Shown here piece after piece: positions 16,292 to 25,249 of a stretch of DNA of 43,036 nt. Each line of letters starts with the position of its first letter. Within the stretch, counting starts at the first letter, position 1. A program made the position numbers and the translations under genes. Below the pieces are notes generated by a model. The model had not been told where the DNA came from. It ran no database searches and saw only the letters and a program-made list of their open reading frames with translations. Origin of the DNA: CAZJLP01 sp964546955 (GTDB taxonomy: Bacteria; Verrucomicrobiota; Verrucomicrobiia; Opitutales; Opitutaceae); the NCBI GenBank assembly GCA_964546955.1, contig CAZJLP010000045.1, positions 1 through 43,036 of the forward strand, given 5' to 3'.

Positions 16292-16849
16292 ATGAGGAAA
16301 TTCCTGCTGATTCTTTCGTTGGCCTTTTCGGCGTTTGCCGCGCGGGCCGTGGAGTTCCCGCTTGCGGTCGATCGCGAGCATTCCCGGGTCGAGGTCGACG
16401 TGCACGCAACCGCCCATTCCTTCGTCGCCAAACTGACGACCTACGAAGCCAGTATCTTTGTGGACAGCGCCTCCAAACGGATTACCCGAGCCCACGTTCA
16501 TTTTCATTTCAACGACATCAAGACGGGGAAGGAAAAACGAGACACGGAGATGAACGAGTGGCAAAACACGACGCAGTTTCCCGACGGCGTGTTTACCCTT
16601 TCCTCTCTCGACCGAGCTAGCGACGGAAAATGGACGGCCAAAGGTGCTTTGCTTCTCCATGGGGTGTCGCGCGACTTATCGTTCCCGGTGGCGGTGGACA
16701 GCACGAATCCTCAGCGCTTCATCGTGAGCGGCGAGACACCACTCGACGTGCGCGACTTCGGACTGCCGGTCATAAAGAAGTTTCTGCTCAAGGTGGATCC
16801 TATCGTCAAAGTGCGTTTCCATTTGCAAAGCACTCTTGCCGGCAAATAA
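16292..16849 (+). CDS. YceI family periplasmic protein
   Basis: 185 aa with signal peptide MRKFLLILSLAFSAFAARA. The mature part is a YceI-type lipocalin-like barrel that in characterised members binds isoprenoid chains such as polyprenyl pyrophosphate or quinones. Family landmarks are the early DREHSRVEVDVHATAHSF, the HVHFHFNDIKTGKEKRD segment with MNEWQNTTQFP, KGALLLHGVSRDL and the C-terminal HLQ strand. It ends 5 bp before the polyprenyl diphosphate synthase start, so the two are almost certainly co-transcribed; a YceI isoprenoid-binding role fits that neighbour. The exact ligand is unknown. Confidence 0.88.
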   Translation: MRKFLLILSLAFSAFAARAVEFPLAVDREHSRVEVDVHATAHSFVAKLTTYEASIFVDSASKRITRAHVHFHFNDIKTGKEKRDTEMNEWQNTTQFPDGVFTLSSLDRASDGKWTAKGALLLHGVSRDLSFPVAVDSTNPQRFIVSGETPLDVRDFGLPVIKKFLLKVDPIVKVRFHLQSTLAGK

Positions 16850-16854
16850 GCCCA

Positions 16855-17778
16855 ATGACCGCTTCGTTCAATCCGTCGCTTCCTTCGCGCCTCGCGACCG
16901 CCTTGCGGGAGCATACGCCGGCCGGACCGCTGACGGAAGCGCAGCTTCGAACTGCACTCGAAAGTGTGCTCGCCCATCCGGGGCGTCTCCTTCGCGGGCA
17001 GCTCGTGTATCGCACGGCCCTGGCCAACCGTGCCGCTGACTCGACCGCGGAACAACTGGCCTGCGCGGTCGAGTATTACCACCTAGCCTCCCTGATCCTG
17101 GACGATTTGCCCTGCATGGACGACGGAGAGATCCGCCGCGGCCGTCCATGCCTCCACCATGTCCACGGGGAAGCGACCGCCGTGCTGGCCGCCCTTGCTT
17201 TGATCAACCGCGGATACGCGCTCGTCGGGTGGGCGCTCGCCACGCAGCCCGTTTATGTTCGCGTCCAGGCCCAGGCCGCGCTCGATACCTGCCTCGGCAC
17301 GATGGGCATGATCGGGGGTCAGGCGCGCGATCTTCGCTTTGCGCAGAGCGGCCGCGGAATCCGGGAAACAGGGCGAATCGCGCTCACCAAAACCGGCTCG
17401 CTTTTCTGGCTTTCCGTCGCGTTCCCATCGTTGCTGGGCAATCCGACGCCGTCTGAATTGCGCGCACTCAAGGCGCTTTGCGTCTACTGGGGTCTCGCTC
17501 ACCAAGTCATCGACGACCTACAGGATGTGCTCGCGACCAGCCTCGAGGCCGGCAAGACCACGGGGCGCGATCGCACCTTGATCCGTCCAAACCTCGCGTT
17601 GGCTCTGGGAATACCCCGAGCGCGTGTGCTCCTCCGGAGATTGCTCGGACAAGCCGCACGCAGGGTGCACAGCCTGCGAAGCAGCTCCGAGCACTGGGCG
17701 TACCTGGAGGAATTTCAGCAAAGTTCGTTTGTCGCGGAAAGCGCACGGGCTCTCGGCGGCGCGGGACACGCGGCCTAG
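16855..17778 (+). CDS. Polyprenyl (farnesyl/geranylgeranyl) diphosphate synthase
   Basis: 307 aa from the ATG at 16855. It extends allylic diphosphates with isopentenyl diphosphate in the cytoplasm. The first aspartate-rich motif is DDLPCMDDGEIRRGRP, the second is HQVIDDLQD, and GMIGGQARDL lies between them, as in IspA/CrtE-type enzymes. The spacing of the first motif (DDxxxxD) is that of short-chain bacterial synthases, so C15 or C20 product is likely; chain length cannot be set by eye. The frame opens upstream at 16630 but that overlaps yceI and is rejected. The translation start is only 5 bp after yceI. Confidence 0.88.
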   Translation: MTASFNPSLPSRLATALREHTPAGPLTEAQLRTALESVLAHPGRLLRGQLVYRTALANRAADSTAEQLACAVEYYHLASLILDDLPCMDDGEIRRGRPCLHHVHGEATAVLAALALINRGYALVGWALATQPVYVRVQAQAALDTCLGTMGMIGGQARDLRFAQSGRGIRETGRIALTKTGSLFWLSVAFPSLLGNPTPSELRALKALCVYWGLAHQVIDDLQDVLATSLEAGKTTGRDRTLIRPNLALALGIPRARVLLRRLLGQAARRVHSLRSSSEHWAYLEEFQQSSFVAESARALGGAGHAA

Positions 17779-17919
17779 GCCGCGAGCTCGGCATTGGCGG
17801 AAGTCGTGGCCTGCGGCTACATCCGGAACGAATCGGCGATAGCAGCTTTGTCACATTCTGCCGACTGGCAAAGGCCTTGCCGATCGCGACGATCGGAGGC
17901 TTAACTGGCGGTTCCCGTT

Positions 17920-20403
17920 ATGATGTCTCCCCTCTCCGCCGCAGCGCGTCGTCGCCTAACGGCCGCCTCATCCACCATTGCGCTTGCCGTTCTACTTCCC
18001 ACTGCCGTTTTCGCGCAATCACCGCGGTTCATCAGCGACGAGACGACCGCCCCAATTTATCACCAGGGGTGGAACGACCTAAATAAAAATGGAGCGAAGG
18101 ATCCGTACGAAAACGCGTCTCTGTCCATCGATGCCCGCGTGGCTGATTTGGTGGGGCGCATGACGATGGACGAGAAAACCGCGCAAATGGTGACGCTGTA
18201 CGGTTACCCGCGCGTACTACAGGACGAACTGCCCACGCAAGCCTGGCAGACGGCATTTTGGAAGGACGGCATCGGAAACATCGACGAACACGCCAGCGGT
18301 TATGAAGGAAAAACCGCCCCGAAGTATTCTTTTCCGTGGACGATGCACGTGCGGCTCATCAACGAGGTGCAACGCTTTTTCGTGGAAAAGACCCGGCTGG
18401 GAATCCCGGTCGATTTCAGTAACGAAGGCATCCGTGGACTTGCACATACAAAGGCCACGAGCTTTCCGTCGCAGATCGCCGTCGGCAGCACCTGGAACAC
18501 CGACCTGGCCTACCAGATCGGACGCGCGACCGCTCGGGAAGCACGCGCTCTGGGCTATACGAATCTTTATTCGCCTACGCTGGATCTCTCGCGCGATCCG
18601 CGTTGGGGCCGGACGCCAGACTGCTACACCGAGGAACCTTTCCTCGCGGGCGAACTCGGCATGGCCCAGGTCCGCGGTATTCAGGATCAAAAGGTGGTCT
18701 CCACCCTCAAACATTTCGCGGTCTATAGCATCCCGAAGGGGGGTCGCGACGGACAGGCCCGCACCGACCCGCAAACGACCTGGCGCGAAGTCCAGACGAT
18801 CTACCTTCATCCGTTCCGCAAGGCGATCCGCGACGCCAACGCGCTCGGCGTGATGGCTTCGTACAACGACTATGACGGCATTCCGGTCGAAGCCAGCAAG
18901 CTGTTCCTGACCGATATCCTGCGCCACGACTACGGGTTCAAGGGATACGTGGTTTCCGACAGCAAAGCGGTCGAATACGTGCACACCAAGCATCGGGTGG
19001 CCCCGGACTACGCCGAGGCGGTCCGACAGGTCGTCGAAGCGGGGTTGAACATCCGTACCGATTTCACCCAGCCTACTAACTACGCTCTTCCCCTGCGACA
19101 GCTCGTCAAGGACGGGAAGCTCTCCGAAGAGGTGATCAACGCGCGGGTGACCGATGTTCTGCGGGTGAAGTTCTGGCTCGGGCTTTTCGACCAACCTTAC
19201 ATCGCCAAACCGGACGATGTGAACGCAATGGTCCGTTCCGCCGAGCACCTCGCGGTCGCCGACCGCGTCGCTCGCGAGTCGATCGTTCTCCTAAAAAACG
19301 AGAACCAGGCTCTCCCGCTCAAAAAGGAGCTGAAGACCGTGGCTGTGATCGGCCCGATGGCCGACAACGCCGACGCCTGGCGCAATCGCTACGGCGCGCA
19401 GAAACTCGAGATCACCACGGTTTTAGCGGGAATTCGCGCCGAGCTCGGTCCGAAAACAGAGCTTCGCTTCGCCCGCGGTTGCAGCGTGACCGACGCCCGG
19501 TTCCCCGAAAGCGATCTCTACAAAGAGCCGCCCACGGACGACGTGAAGGCGGGCATCGACGAAGCTGCGACCGCCGCAAAGGGCGCGGATGTGGCCATCC
19601 TTGTGCTGGGTGAAGACGACAACGCCTGTAGCGAATCCCGCAGTCGCGTCAGCCTGGACTTGCCCGGCTATCAAAACGAACTCCTGCGCGCGGTGCACGC
19701 AACCGGAACTCCCATCGTGCTGGTCTTGAGCAATGGCCGACCCTTGAGCATCAACTGGGCGGCGAAAAACATCCCCGCGATTGTGGAGATGTGGTTCCCC
19801 TCCGAAATCGGCGGGGCGGCAGTGGCGGATGTCCTTTTTGGCGACTACAATCCCGCCGGACGCACGCCGGTCACGTTCCCGCGCAGCGCCGGACAAATTC
19901 CCTACAACTTTCCGGCCCATCCCGGTGCCAACGGCAAGGACCAGGGGCAGGTGGAAGGCCCTCTCTACCATTTCGGCCACGGGCTCAGCTACACGACGTT
20001 CGCGTATGCCAATTTGAAGATCACGCCGCAGCAGCAAGGTCCGCAGGGGCGAGTCGAGGTGTCATGCGATGTGACCAACAGCGGTTCGCGCGATGGCGAT
20101 GAAGTGGTCCAACTGTACATCCGCGACGACTACAGCAGCGTGGTTTCATTCGAAAAAATGCTGCGCGGTTTTCGTCGGATCCATCTGAAGTCGGGAGAGA
20201 CGAAGACCGTGAATTTCACGCTCACCCCCGAAGATCTGGCCCTCTACGACCGGAACCACCAGTGGACGGTTGAGCCCGGCCGGTTCACCGTGATGGTCGG
20301 CGCCTCCTCCGAAAGCAACAAACTCGAGGGGCATTTCATCATAGGCCACGGCGGCCTCAAAGAGTCCGTTCCAGCCAAGACAGATAAAAGCGATCCACTC
20401 TGA
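17920..20403 (+). CDS. Secreted glycoside hydrolase family 3 (beta-glucosidase/xylosidase type)
   Basis: 827 aa with a signal peptide ending AVFAQS. Hydrolyses terminal beta-linked sugars from oligosaccharides in the periplasm or outside. The GH3 TIM barrel has IPVDFSNEGIRGL, STLKHFAVYS and the nucleophile motif GYVVSDSKAV (Asp347). The second alpha/beta domain includes ESIVLLKNENQALPL and LDLPGYQNELL, and the fibronectin-III-like C-terminal domain has GDEVVQLYIRDD and the MLRGFRRIHLKSGETKTV strand. The mature N-terminus carries a calcium-loop-like DLNKNGAKDPYEN, common in bacterial GH3 enzymes. Acid/base and specificity (glucose, xylose, galactose) cannot be read from sequence. Converges with cstA. 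Confidence 0.9.
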   Translation: MMSPLSAAARRRLTAASSTIALAVLLPTAVFAQSPRFISDETTAPIYHQGWNDLNKNGAKDPYENASLSIDARVADLVGRMTMDEKTAQMVTLYGYPRVLQDELPTQAWQTAFWKDGIGNIDEHASGYEGKTAPKYSFPWTMHVRLINEVQRFFVEKTRLGIPVDFSNEGIRGLAHTKATSFPSQIAVGSTWNTDLAYQIGRATAREARALGYTNLYSPTLDLSRDPRWGRTPDCYTEEPFLAGELGMAQVRGIQDQKVVSTLKHFAVYSIPKGGRDGQARTDPQTTWREVQTIYLHPFRKAIRDANALGVMASYNDYDGIPVEASKLFLTDILRHDYGFKGYVVSDSKAVEYVHTKHRVAPDYAEAVRQVVEAGLNIRTDFTQPTNYALPLRQLVKDGKLSEEVINARVTDVLRVKFWLGLFDQPYIAKPDDVNAMVRSAEHLAVADRVARESIVLLKNENQALPLKKELKTVAVIGPMADNADAWRNRYGAQKLEITTVLAGIRAELGPKTELRFARGCSVTDARFPESDLYKEPPTDDVKAGIDEAATAAKGADVAILVLGEDDNACSESRSRVSLDLPGYQNELLRAVHATGTPIVLVLSNGRPLSINWAAKNIPAIVEMWFPSEIGGAAVADVLFGDYNPAGRTPVTFPRSAGQIPYNFPAHPGANGKDQGQVEGPLYHFGHGLSYTTFAYANLKITPQQQGPQGRVEVSCDVTNSGSRDGDEVVQLYIRDDYSSVVSFEKMLRGFRRIHLKSGETKTVNFTLTPEDLALYDRNHQWTVEPGRFTVMVGASSESNKLEGHFIIGHGGLKESVPAKTDKSDPL

Positions 20404-20423
20404 GCTGCTGAGCCGAAAGAAAA

Positions 20424-20449
20424 GGTAGGGCGAGGCGTCCCGCCCTACC
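20424..20449. repeat. GGTAGGGCG palindrome after the GH3 gene
   Basis: A perfect 9-bp stem, GGTAGGGCG / CGCCCTACC, with an 8-nt loop, 20 bp after the GH3 stop codon. It has no CCACC tail, but resembles the hairpin repeats in size and location. No T-run follows, so it is not an obvious terminator. Confidence 0.6.
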
Positions 20450-20500
20450 GCCACGGCACTTCGACGATAGCCGCGCTTACGCGTGATGATGCTACCTCAC

Positions 20501-20526
20501 AACGCGCTCGGAGATCGCGTTCCACC
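20501..20526 (+). repeat. Hairpin-CCACC repeat, AACGCG type
   Basis: AACGCG / CGCGTT stem around CTCGGAGAT, then CCACC. It lies between the convergent ends of the GH3 gene and cstA, 16 bp from the cstA stop. Confidence 0.75.
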
Positions 20527-20542
20527 CTCCGACGACCTCGGT

Positions 20543-22621
20543 CTAAACTCCCGCCACCACGGGCTTCGCTTCCGCAGCAGCCACCGTAACGTAAGGCTCC
20601 TCACTCAGCGTTGCGGGGCGCCGCTTGCCGAGGAGCAGCCACCACTCCCGCGCGCAGACGATAACGACAAGCAAGACCAGGATCAGAAAACTGGCGGTTA
20701 CCGCGGTGTTGACGTAGTTATTGGCCAATACCTGCCGCCACTCCGCAACTTGCGTGGCCGTCCCCTGCCCACCCGCGAGTCGCTGCTTTACGCCGGCAAT
20801 CGCGCTCAGGAATCCCACGCGCGGATCGGCCGCGAAAATCTTCAGCCAACCCGCCGTCATCGTAACCGCCAGCAGCCAAGCCAACGGCGCCAAAGTCACC
20901 CACAAATATCGCACGCGGCCCATCTTGATCAGCACGGTCGTCCCGAGAGCGAGCGCGAGCACGGCGAGCAGTTGATTCGCGACACCGAAGATGGGCCAAA
21001 GGCTGTTGATGCCGCCCAGCGGGTCGATCACCCCTTGATACAAAAACCAGCCCCACGCCGCCACGAAAGCAGCGCTGGCGATCCAATTGCCAACGCTCGA
21101 ATCGGTGCGACCCAGCGGCTTCCACATTAGGCCAAGCAAATCTTGCACGAGAAAACGCCCCACCCGGGTCCCCGCATCGATCGTGGTCAGAATGAAGAGC
21201 GCCTCGAACATGATGGCGAAGTGATACCACAACGCCAACGCCGCCTTGCTGCCCATGATGCCCGCAAACATGTGAGCCATGCCGACCGCAAACGTCGGAG
21301 CCCCGCCCGTGCGGCCGATCATCGTTTTTTCACCGACGCTCGCTGCGAGAGTGGCCATCTGAACTTCGGTCACCGGATAGCCTAAAGCGGTCACTTTCTG
21401 CACTACCTCGGCTGGCGCACCTTTCATGTTGATCGCGAAATATTCGCCCGGCTCCATCGCGCACGCCGCGATCAATGCCATCACCCCGACCAGCATCTCG
21501 GTGATCATCGCGCCGTAGCCGATCACGCGAATGTCTTTCTCCCGCGTGATCAACTTCGGCGTGGTGCCCGACGAGATGAGCGAATGAAAGCCCGACACCG
21601 CGGCGCACGCGATGGTGATGAAACAAAACGGAAAAACCGTGCCGGCCACGACAGGTCCGGTGCCGTCGACGAATTTCGTGATCGCCGGCATCTTCAGCAC
21701 CGGCGCGATCAGCACGATAGCCACCGCCAGAAGGGCCACCGCGCCGATCTTCATGAAAGTGCTGAGGTAGTCGCGCGGCGCGAGCAGTAGCCATACCGGC
21801 AAGATGGAAGCGAGCAACCCATAGCCGATAATCCACCACGCCAGAGTCGTGCCCTGAAGGGTCAGGATGTTTTCGAGCGGCGTGCCTTGGACGTATTTCC
21901 CGCCAGCCACCGCACCCAACAGGCCGACAAACCCGAGAATGCTTACGAAAAGCACCTTGCCGCCCGTTCCGTAACGGATCGCGCAGCCCATCGCGATCGC
22001 AATTGGAATCGTTGCAGCGATCGTAAAGAGCCCCCAGGGACTTTCAGCCAGCGCTCGCACCACGACTAGCCCGAGCACCGCGAGCAGAATAACCATGATG
22101 CCGATGATGCTGACCAAAGCCAAGACTCCCGCAAAGGGACCGATTTCGTCGCGGATCATCTGCCCCAGCGATTTGCCGCGCCGACGGGTCGAACAAAAAA
22201 GAATCACCGAGTCGTGCACCGCTCCCCCCAACGTCGCTCCGACCAGCATCCACAATAATCCGGGCAAATAGCCAAACTGAGCCGCCAGCACCGGACCCAC
22301 CAACGGACCGGGGCCGGCAATGGCCGCGAAATGGTGGCCAAAAACCACCCACCGGTTCGTCTTGACGTAGTCGCGCCCGTCTTCGTGCACGACGGCGGGC
22401 GTCGCCCTCAGATCGTCGAGTGTCAGTACCTTCGCCATCAGCCAGGCGCTGTGGAAGCGGTACGCAATGGCGAAGACGCAAACGGAGGCTACCACCGCCC
22501 ACAGCGCATTCACCGGCTCGCCCCGACTCCACGCGAGCACCGCAAACGCAAGCGTGCCAAGAGCGACGACCCCGCCCCATAGCAGGAAGCGAAGCCAGTG
22601 AGGAGTATTCGGTTTCGTCAT
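20543..22621 (-). CDS. cstA: CstA-type carbon starvation protein (peptide/pyruvate transporter)
   Basis: 692 aa from the ATG at 22621. A polytopic inner-membrane protein with many hydrophobic helices. The family signature region is VVFGHHFAAIAGPGPLVGPVLAAQFGYLPG split around residue 85-115, followed by GGAVHDSVILF, the DNAG-type sequence replaced by STRRRGKSLGQMIRDEIG, then IDAGTRVGRFLVQDLLG and GGINSLWPIFGVANQLLA near the C-terminus. CstA proteins import peptides or pyruvate under carbon limitation. An upstream open extension to 22753 reads through a repeat copy and is rejected. No second-subunit small protein (YbdD-like) lies beside it. Confidence 0.9.
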   Translation of the reverse strand: MTKPNTPHWLRFLLWGGVVALGTLAFAVLAWSRGEPVNALWAVVASVCVFAIAYRFHSAWLMAKVLTLDDLRATPAVVHEDGRDYVKTNRWVVFGHHFAAIAGPGPLVGPVLAAQFGYLPGLLWMLVGATLGGAVHDSVILFCSTRRRGKSLGQMIRDEIGPFAGVLALVSIIGIMVILLAVLGLVVVRALAESPWGLFTIAATIPIAIAMGCAIRYGTGGKVLFVSILGFVGLLGAVAGGKYVQGTPLENILTLQGTTLAWWIIGYGLLASILPVWLLLAPRDYLSTFMKIGAVALLAVAIVLIAPVLKMPAITKFVDGTGPVVAGTVFPFCFITIACAAVSGFHSLISSGTTPKLITREKDIRVIGYGAMITEMLVGVMALIAACAMEPGEYFAINMKGAPAEVVQKVTALGYPVTEVQMATLAASVGEKTMIGRTGGAPTFAVGMAHMFAGIMGSKAALALWYHFAIMFEALFILTTIDAGTRVGRFLVQDLLGLMWKPLGRTDSSVGNWIASAAFVAAWGWFLYQGVIDPLGGINSLWPIFGVANQLLAVLALALGTTVLIKMGRVRYLWVTLAPLAWLLAVTMTAGWLKIFAADPRVGFLSAIAGVKQRLAGGQGTATQVAEWRQVLANNYVNTAVTASFLILVLLVVIVCAREWWLLLGKRRPATLSEEPYVTVAAAEAKPVVAGV

Positions 22622-22903
22622 GGCAGGCGGCGAAGAAGAGAAATAGCAGCTTAATAAAAGCAGGCTTGGTTTCGACGAAATAGTTGAGGAGTGAATTTTT
22701 GAACACGGGACGTTCCGAGGTGGAGCGCGATCTCCGAGCGCGCTTTTGGACATGTTTCTACGAGAGGCCAGGGGCCGAGCCCACTACCACCCGCCGTTTC
22801 GACAAACTCTAAGGCCGGCCCGTCAAGAAAGAGGTCGGGCCACCTGAATCCAACCCTTGCTGGGGTTTTTCGAGTTTTCTCAGCCAAATCGGGTCTTTCG
22901 CAA
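22622..22903. other. Spacer upstream of cstA with repeat copies
   Basis: 282 bp with no gene. It contains an inverted hairpin-CCACC element at 22718-22743 and abuts another at the 3' end of the neighbouring gene. A cstA promoter is expected here but was not resolved. Confidence 0.5.
22718..22743 (-). repeat. Hairpin-CCACC repeat, AGCGCG type
   Basis: Read on the minus strand: AGCGCG stem half, CTCGGAGAT, CGCGCT and then CCACCTCGG. Compared with the AACGCG copies, the second stem pair is G-C instead of A-T on both sides, a compensatory change. Confidence 0.75.
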
Positions 22904-25114
22904 TCAGCGCGCCCGGAGATCGCGCTCCACCTCCTTTTCGCCCCCCAATCGCAAGCGATAGACCTCGGAATTCGCAGCGGTCGCCGCTCGGGTGAGTTCG
23001 GGATACGGCGTGTCGGCGACGCTCACGAAGCCGACGTTATAGTTCTCGCCGTCGAAGAGCCGGCCAGTCAGAGGCTGATCGATATACTGAAACCAGTGCG
23101 CGCCGACGAAACTCGGATGCCGCGCGAGCGAGTGGAGGTAACGCGCGTAACCTTTGCCCCTCTCTTCCTGCGAACCCACGGGAATAAGCGCCGCCCCGAA
23201 GAGTCCCCGATCGGTGGCGCCGAAATGAAACTCTCCCACGATGACAGGTTTCTTCACCTTTTCCAAAAATGACCAATCCCCGGCGCCCTCCAGATCCGGC
23301 GCGTAAAGATTGAAACTGACGACGTCGCAATGCGCGGCACAGCCCTGCACGTGCTCCTTCGCAAAGCTGGAGAAACGTGCTCCCAGATAGAGATGATTCG
23401 GGTCATGACGGCGAATGATGTCCGCCAACGTTCCGAAGTATTTTTCCGCATACGCTTGCGAGAAAGCACTGAAATCCGATCTCATCGGTTCGGGAATCTC
23501 CTCCGGCGGGAAAAACGGCTCGTCCAGCCAGTTTTCCCAGCTTGAAAACTGTGTTTTCCATGCGTCGTTCAATTGGCCGATCGTGTACCGTTCTTTCAGT
23601 GCCGCGCACCAGGCTGCTTTCGCGGGACTTTTATGGCGCTGCTGCAAGACTCCGTAGACAAGGCTGAAACGCTCGCGGTCCTTCTTGCTGTTGCGCCCCA
23701 TCGCCCATGAAAGTTCGTTGTCCACGAAGTAGCCCAAGAGATAAGGGTCGCTACTCCTCTCCTGCAATTTCGGCTCCAGCCACTGCTCGACCACCTGGGC
23801 GAATCGCGGATCGAAGGGGTCCGGCATCGGGCCCCACCAGTCTGCCGCAGTGCCGACGCGAGCGAACTCACCTCCGTACCAAAGCGAATAAACATAGGGC
23901 AGGCGTCGTCCGCGCGAATCCTTGGCCTGAGTGACCGCTGCGTCGCTCCAGTTTGCCACCGTGTTGAATCCCCACGCGCGCAACCGGTCGAGCGTTACCT
24001 GCGGCCATACGCCCTTCCAGTCGGGCCCGTATTTTCGCTCGAGATTCGCGGTGTAGAAGTTGAACCAACGGCCCCGGGCGAAGGCGCGCGCCTGACCGAC
24101 AGGGTTATCGCCCGCGTTGTTGCCTTCGCCGAAATGACGGGCGAGCGGACCGTCCAAGGACGGTAACGTCTCGAACAAGTGTTCCCGGCCTTCGATGTAC
24201 GTGGCTACGGCTTCCGTTTGAATGACGCCCACGCCGAGCGAAAAGAAGAGCGAGCCCACCGGCGTCACCAGCCACCAGCGGCCGTCGCGCCGCTCGGTAC
24301 GAAAATATCCGGTCGCTTCTTCTTCTGGACCTCCCTTCCAGCCGGCGAAATCATCGAGCGCGGCCTCGGAGCCAGCCTTCAGGCGCTCGCGCTCGTCTTG
24401 GGCTTGTTGCTTGAGCATCTCGTCCGAGGAGACTTTCCCCGGCCACTCCTCACGGGTGAATTGCCCAAAGCGATCGACTACGCCGCGATAGAGCAGGTCG
24501 GCCGCATCGCCTTCGAGAAGGCGAACGCGGTCGATGCTGTAACGGCGAGGTTTCTTGGGTTCTTTGAGGTACAGACTCAATGCGACGACGTGCCCAAGAT
24601 CGGCCCGACCGGGCCCGAAAAGGTTCGCGAACGAGATGCTCGCCACCCGGGCGGGTTCTCGCATGCCCAGGCTGAGCGCTGAAGGCACGGAGAGAGGGAA
24701 TGCAACAGCGCGGGTCTCGCCCGCCGGAATCACGCTCCATGCGCTGCGCGAGTGCATCTCGTCATTGGCCGCGGGATGGTCATCGATGCGCAGGTGCAGA
24801 ACCAAGTCTTCCTGGTCATGATTGGTCACGTCGAGAGCAACGGCGAAGGCCCTCCTCCAGTCTTGCGGTGACGAGAACTTCAACCGCACCGTCGGGTACC
24901 CTCCCGGCTCACATTCGACACGCAGAACGCTCCCTCCTTGCTCGGCTGGTCCCGGCGTACGCGCAGCCCGCGCTAAACTTGTCTCGACGGTCGCCGGCTC
25001 GCCCTCCCGCTCAAAAGACAAGATCGCCACCGCAGTCAGCTGCGGCGCCGTCCCGGCGCCCGTGAGGATTGCGCCCGCCACGGAAAGCCCGGCACCGACA
25101 ATCCAGCGTTTCAT
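22904..25114 (-). CDS. Secreted beta-agarase-like glycoside hydrolase (GH50-type)
   Basis: 736 aa from the ATG at 25114; another ATG is at 25132. Signal peptide MKRWIVGAGLSVAGAILTGA, then an N-terminal beta-sandwich (about 30-200) and a clan-A TIM barrel (about 270-720). The acid/base candidate is Glu467 in GYFVDNELSW and the nucleophile candidate is Glu628 in VIVGEFHFGA. GWKGGPEEEATGYFRTE and WWLVTPVGSLFFSLG start the catalytic part, as in GH50 agarase-like proteins. Activity on agarose is a family guess; other beta-galactans are possible. The open frame to 25819 overlaps the divergent NHL gene and is rejected. The last ten codons (EKEVERDLRAR) are encoded by a repeat element. Confidence 0.78.
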   Translation of the reverse strand: MKRWIVGAGLSVAGAILTGAGTAPQLTAVAILSFEREGEPATVETSLARAARTPGPAEQGGSVLRVECEPGGYPTVRLKFSSPQDWRRAFAVALDVTNHDQEDLVLHLRIDDHPAANDEMHSRSAWSVIPAGETRAVAFPLSVPSALSLGMREPARVASISFANLFGPGRADLGHVVALSLYLKEPKKPRRYSIDRVRLLEGDAADLLYRGVVDRFGQFTREEWPGKVSSDEMLKQQAQDERERLKAGSEAALDDFAGWKGGPEEEATGYFRTERRDGRWWLVTPVGSLFFSLGVGVIQTEAVATYIEGREHLFETLPSLDGPLARHFGEGNNAGDNPVGQARAFARGRWFNFYTANLERKYGPDWKGVWPQVTLDRLRAWGFNTVANWSDAAVTQAKDSRGRRLPYVYSLWYGGEFARVGTAADWWGPMPDPFDPRFAQVVEQWLEPKLQERSSDPYLLGYFVDNELSWAMGRNSKKDRERFSLVYGVLQQRHKSPAKAAWCAALKERYTIGQLNDAWKTQFSSWENWLDEPFFPPEEIPEPMRSDFSAFSQAYAEKYFGTLADIIRRHDPNHLYLGARFSSFAKEHVQGCAAHCDVVSFNLYAPDLEGAGDWSFLEKVKKPVIVGEFHFGATDRGLFGAALIPVGSQEERGKGYARYLHSLARHPSFVGAHWFQYIDQPLTGRLFDGENYNVGFVSVADTPYPELTRAATAANSEVYRLRLGGEKEVERDLRAR
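22906..22933 (+). repeat. Hairpin-CCACC repeat forming the 3' end of the GH50-type gene
   Basis: AGCGCG / CGCGCT stem around CCCGGAGAT, then CCACCTCCTTTT. It spans the gene's stop codon, so the gene's C-terminal residues EVERDLRAR and its stop are made of repeat sequence. Confidence 0.75.
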
Positions 25115-25249
25115 CCCATCTTGGTTACGCATCGGGTGGCAATGGTTCCTAACCCCCGGCGCGAGCACAAGTCCCGACCGCTTGCGCGGAGTGCCGTCGT
25201 TGCGGCTTCTTGCCATGGAGCCGGACACCCTCTCTGCTGTCGCACTCCC

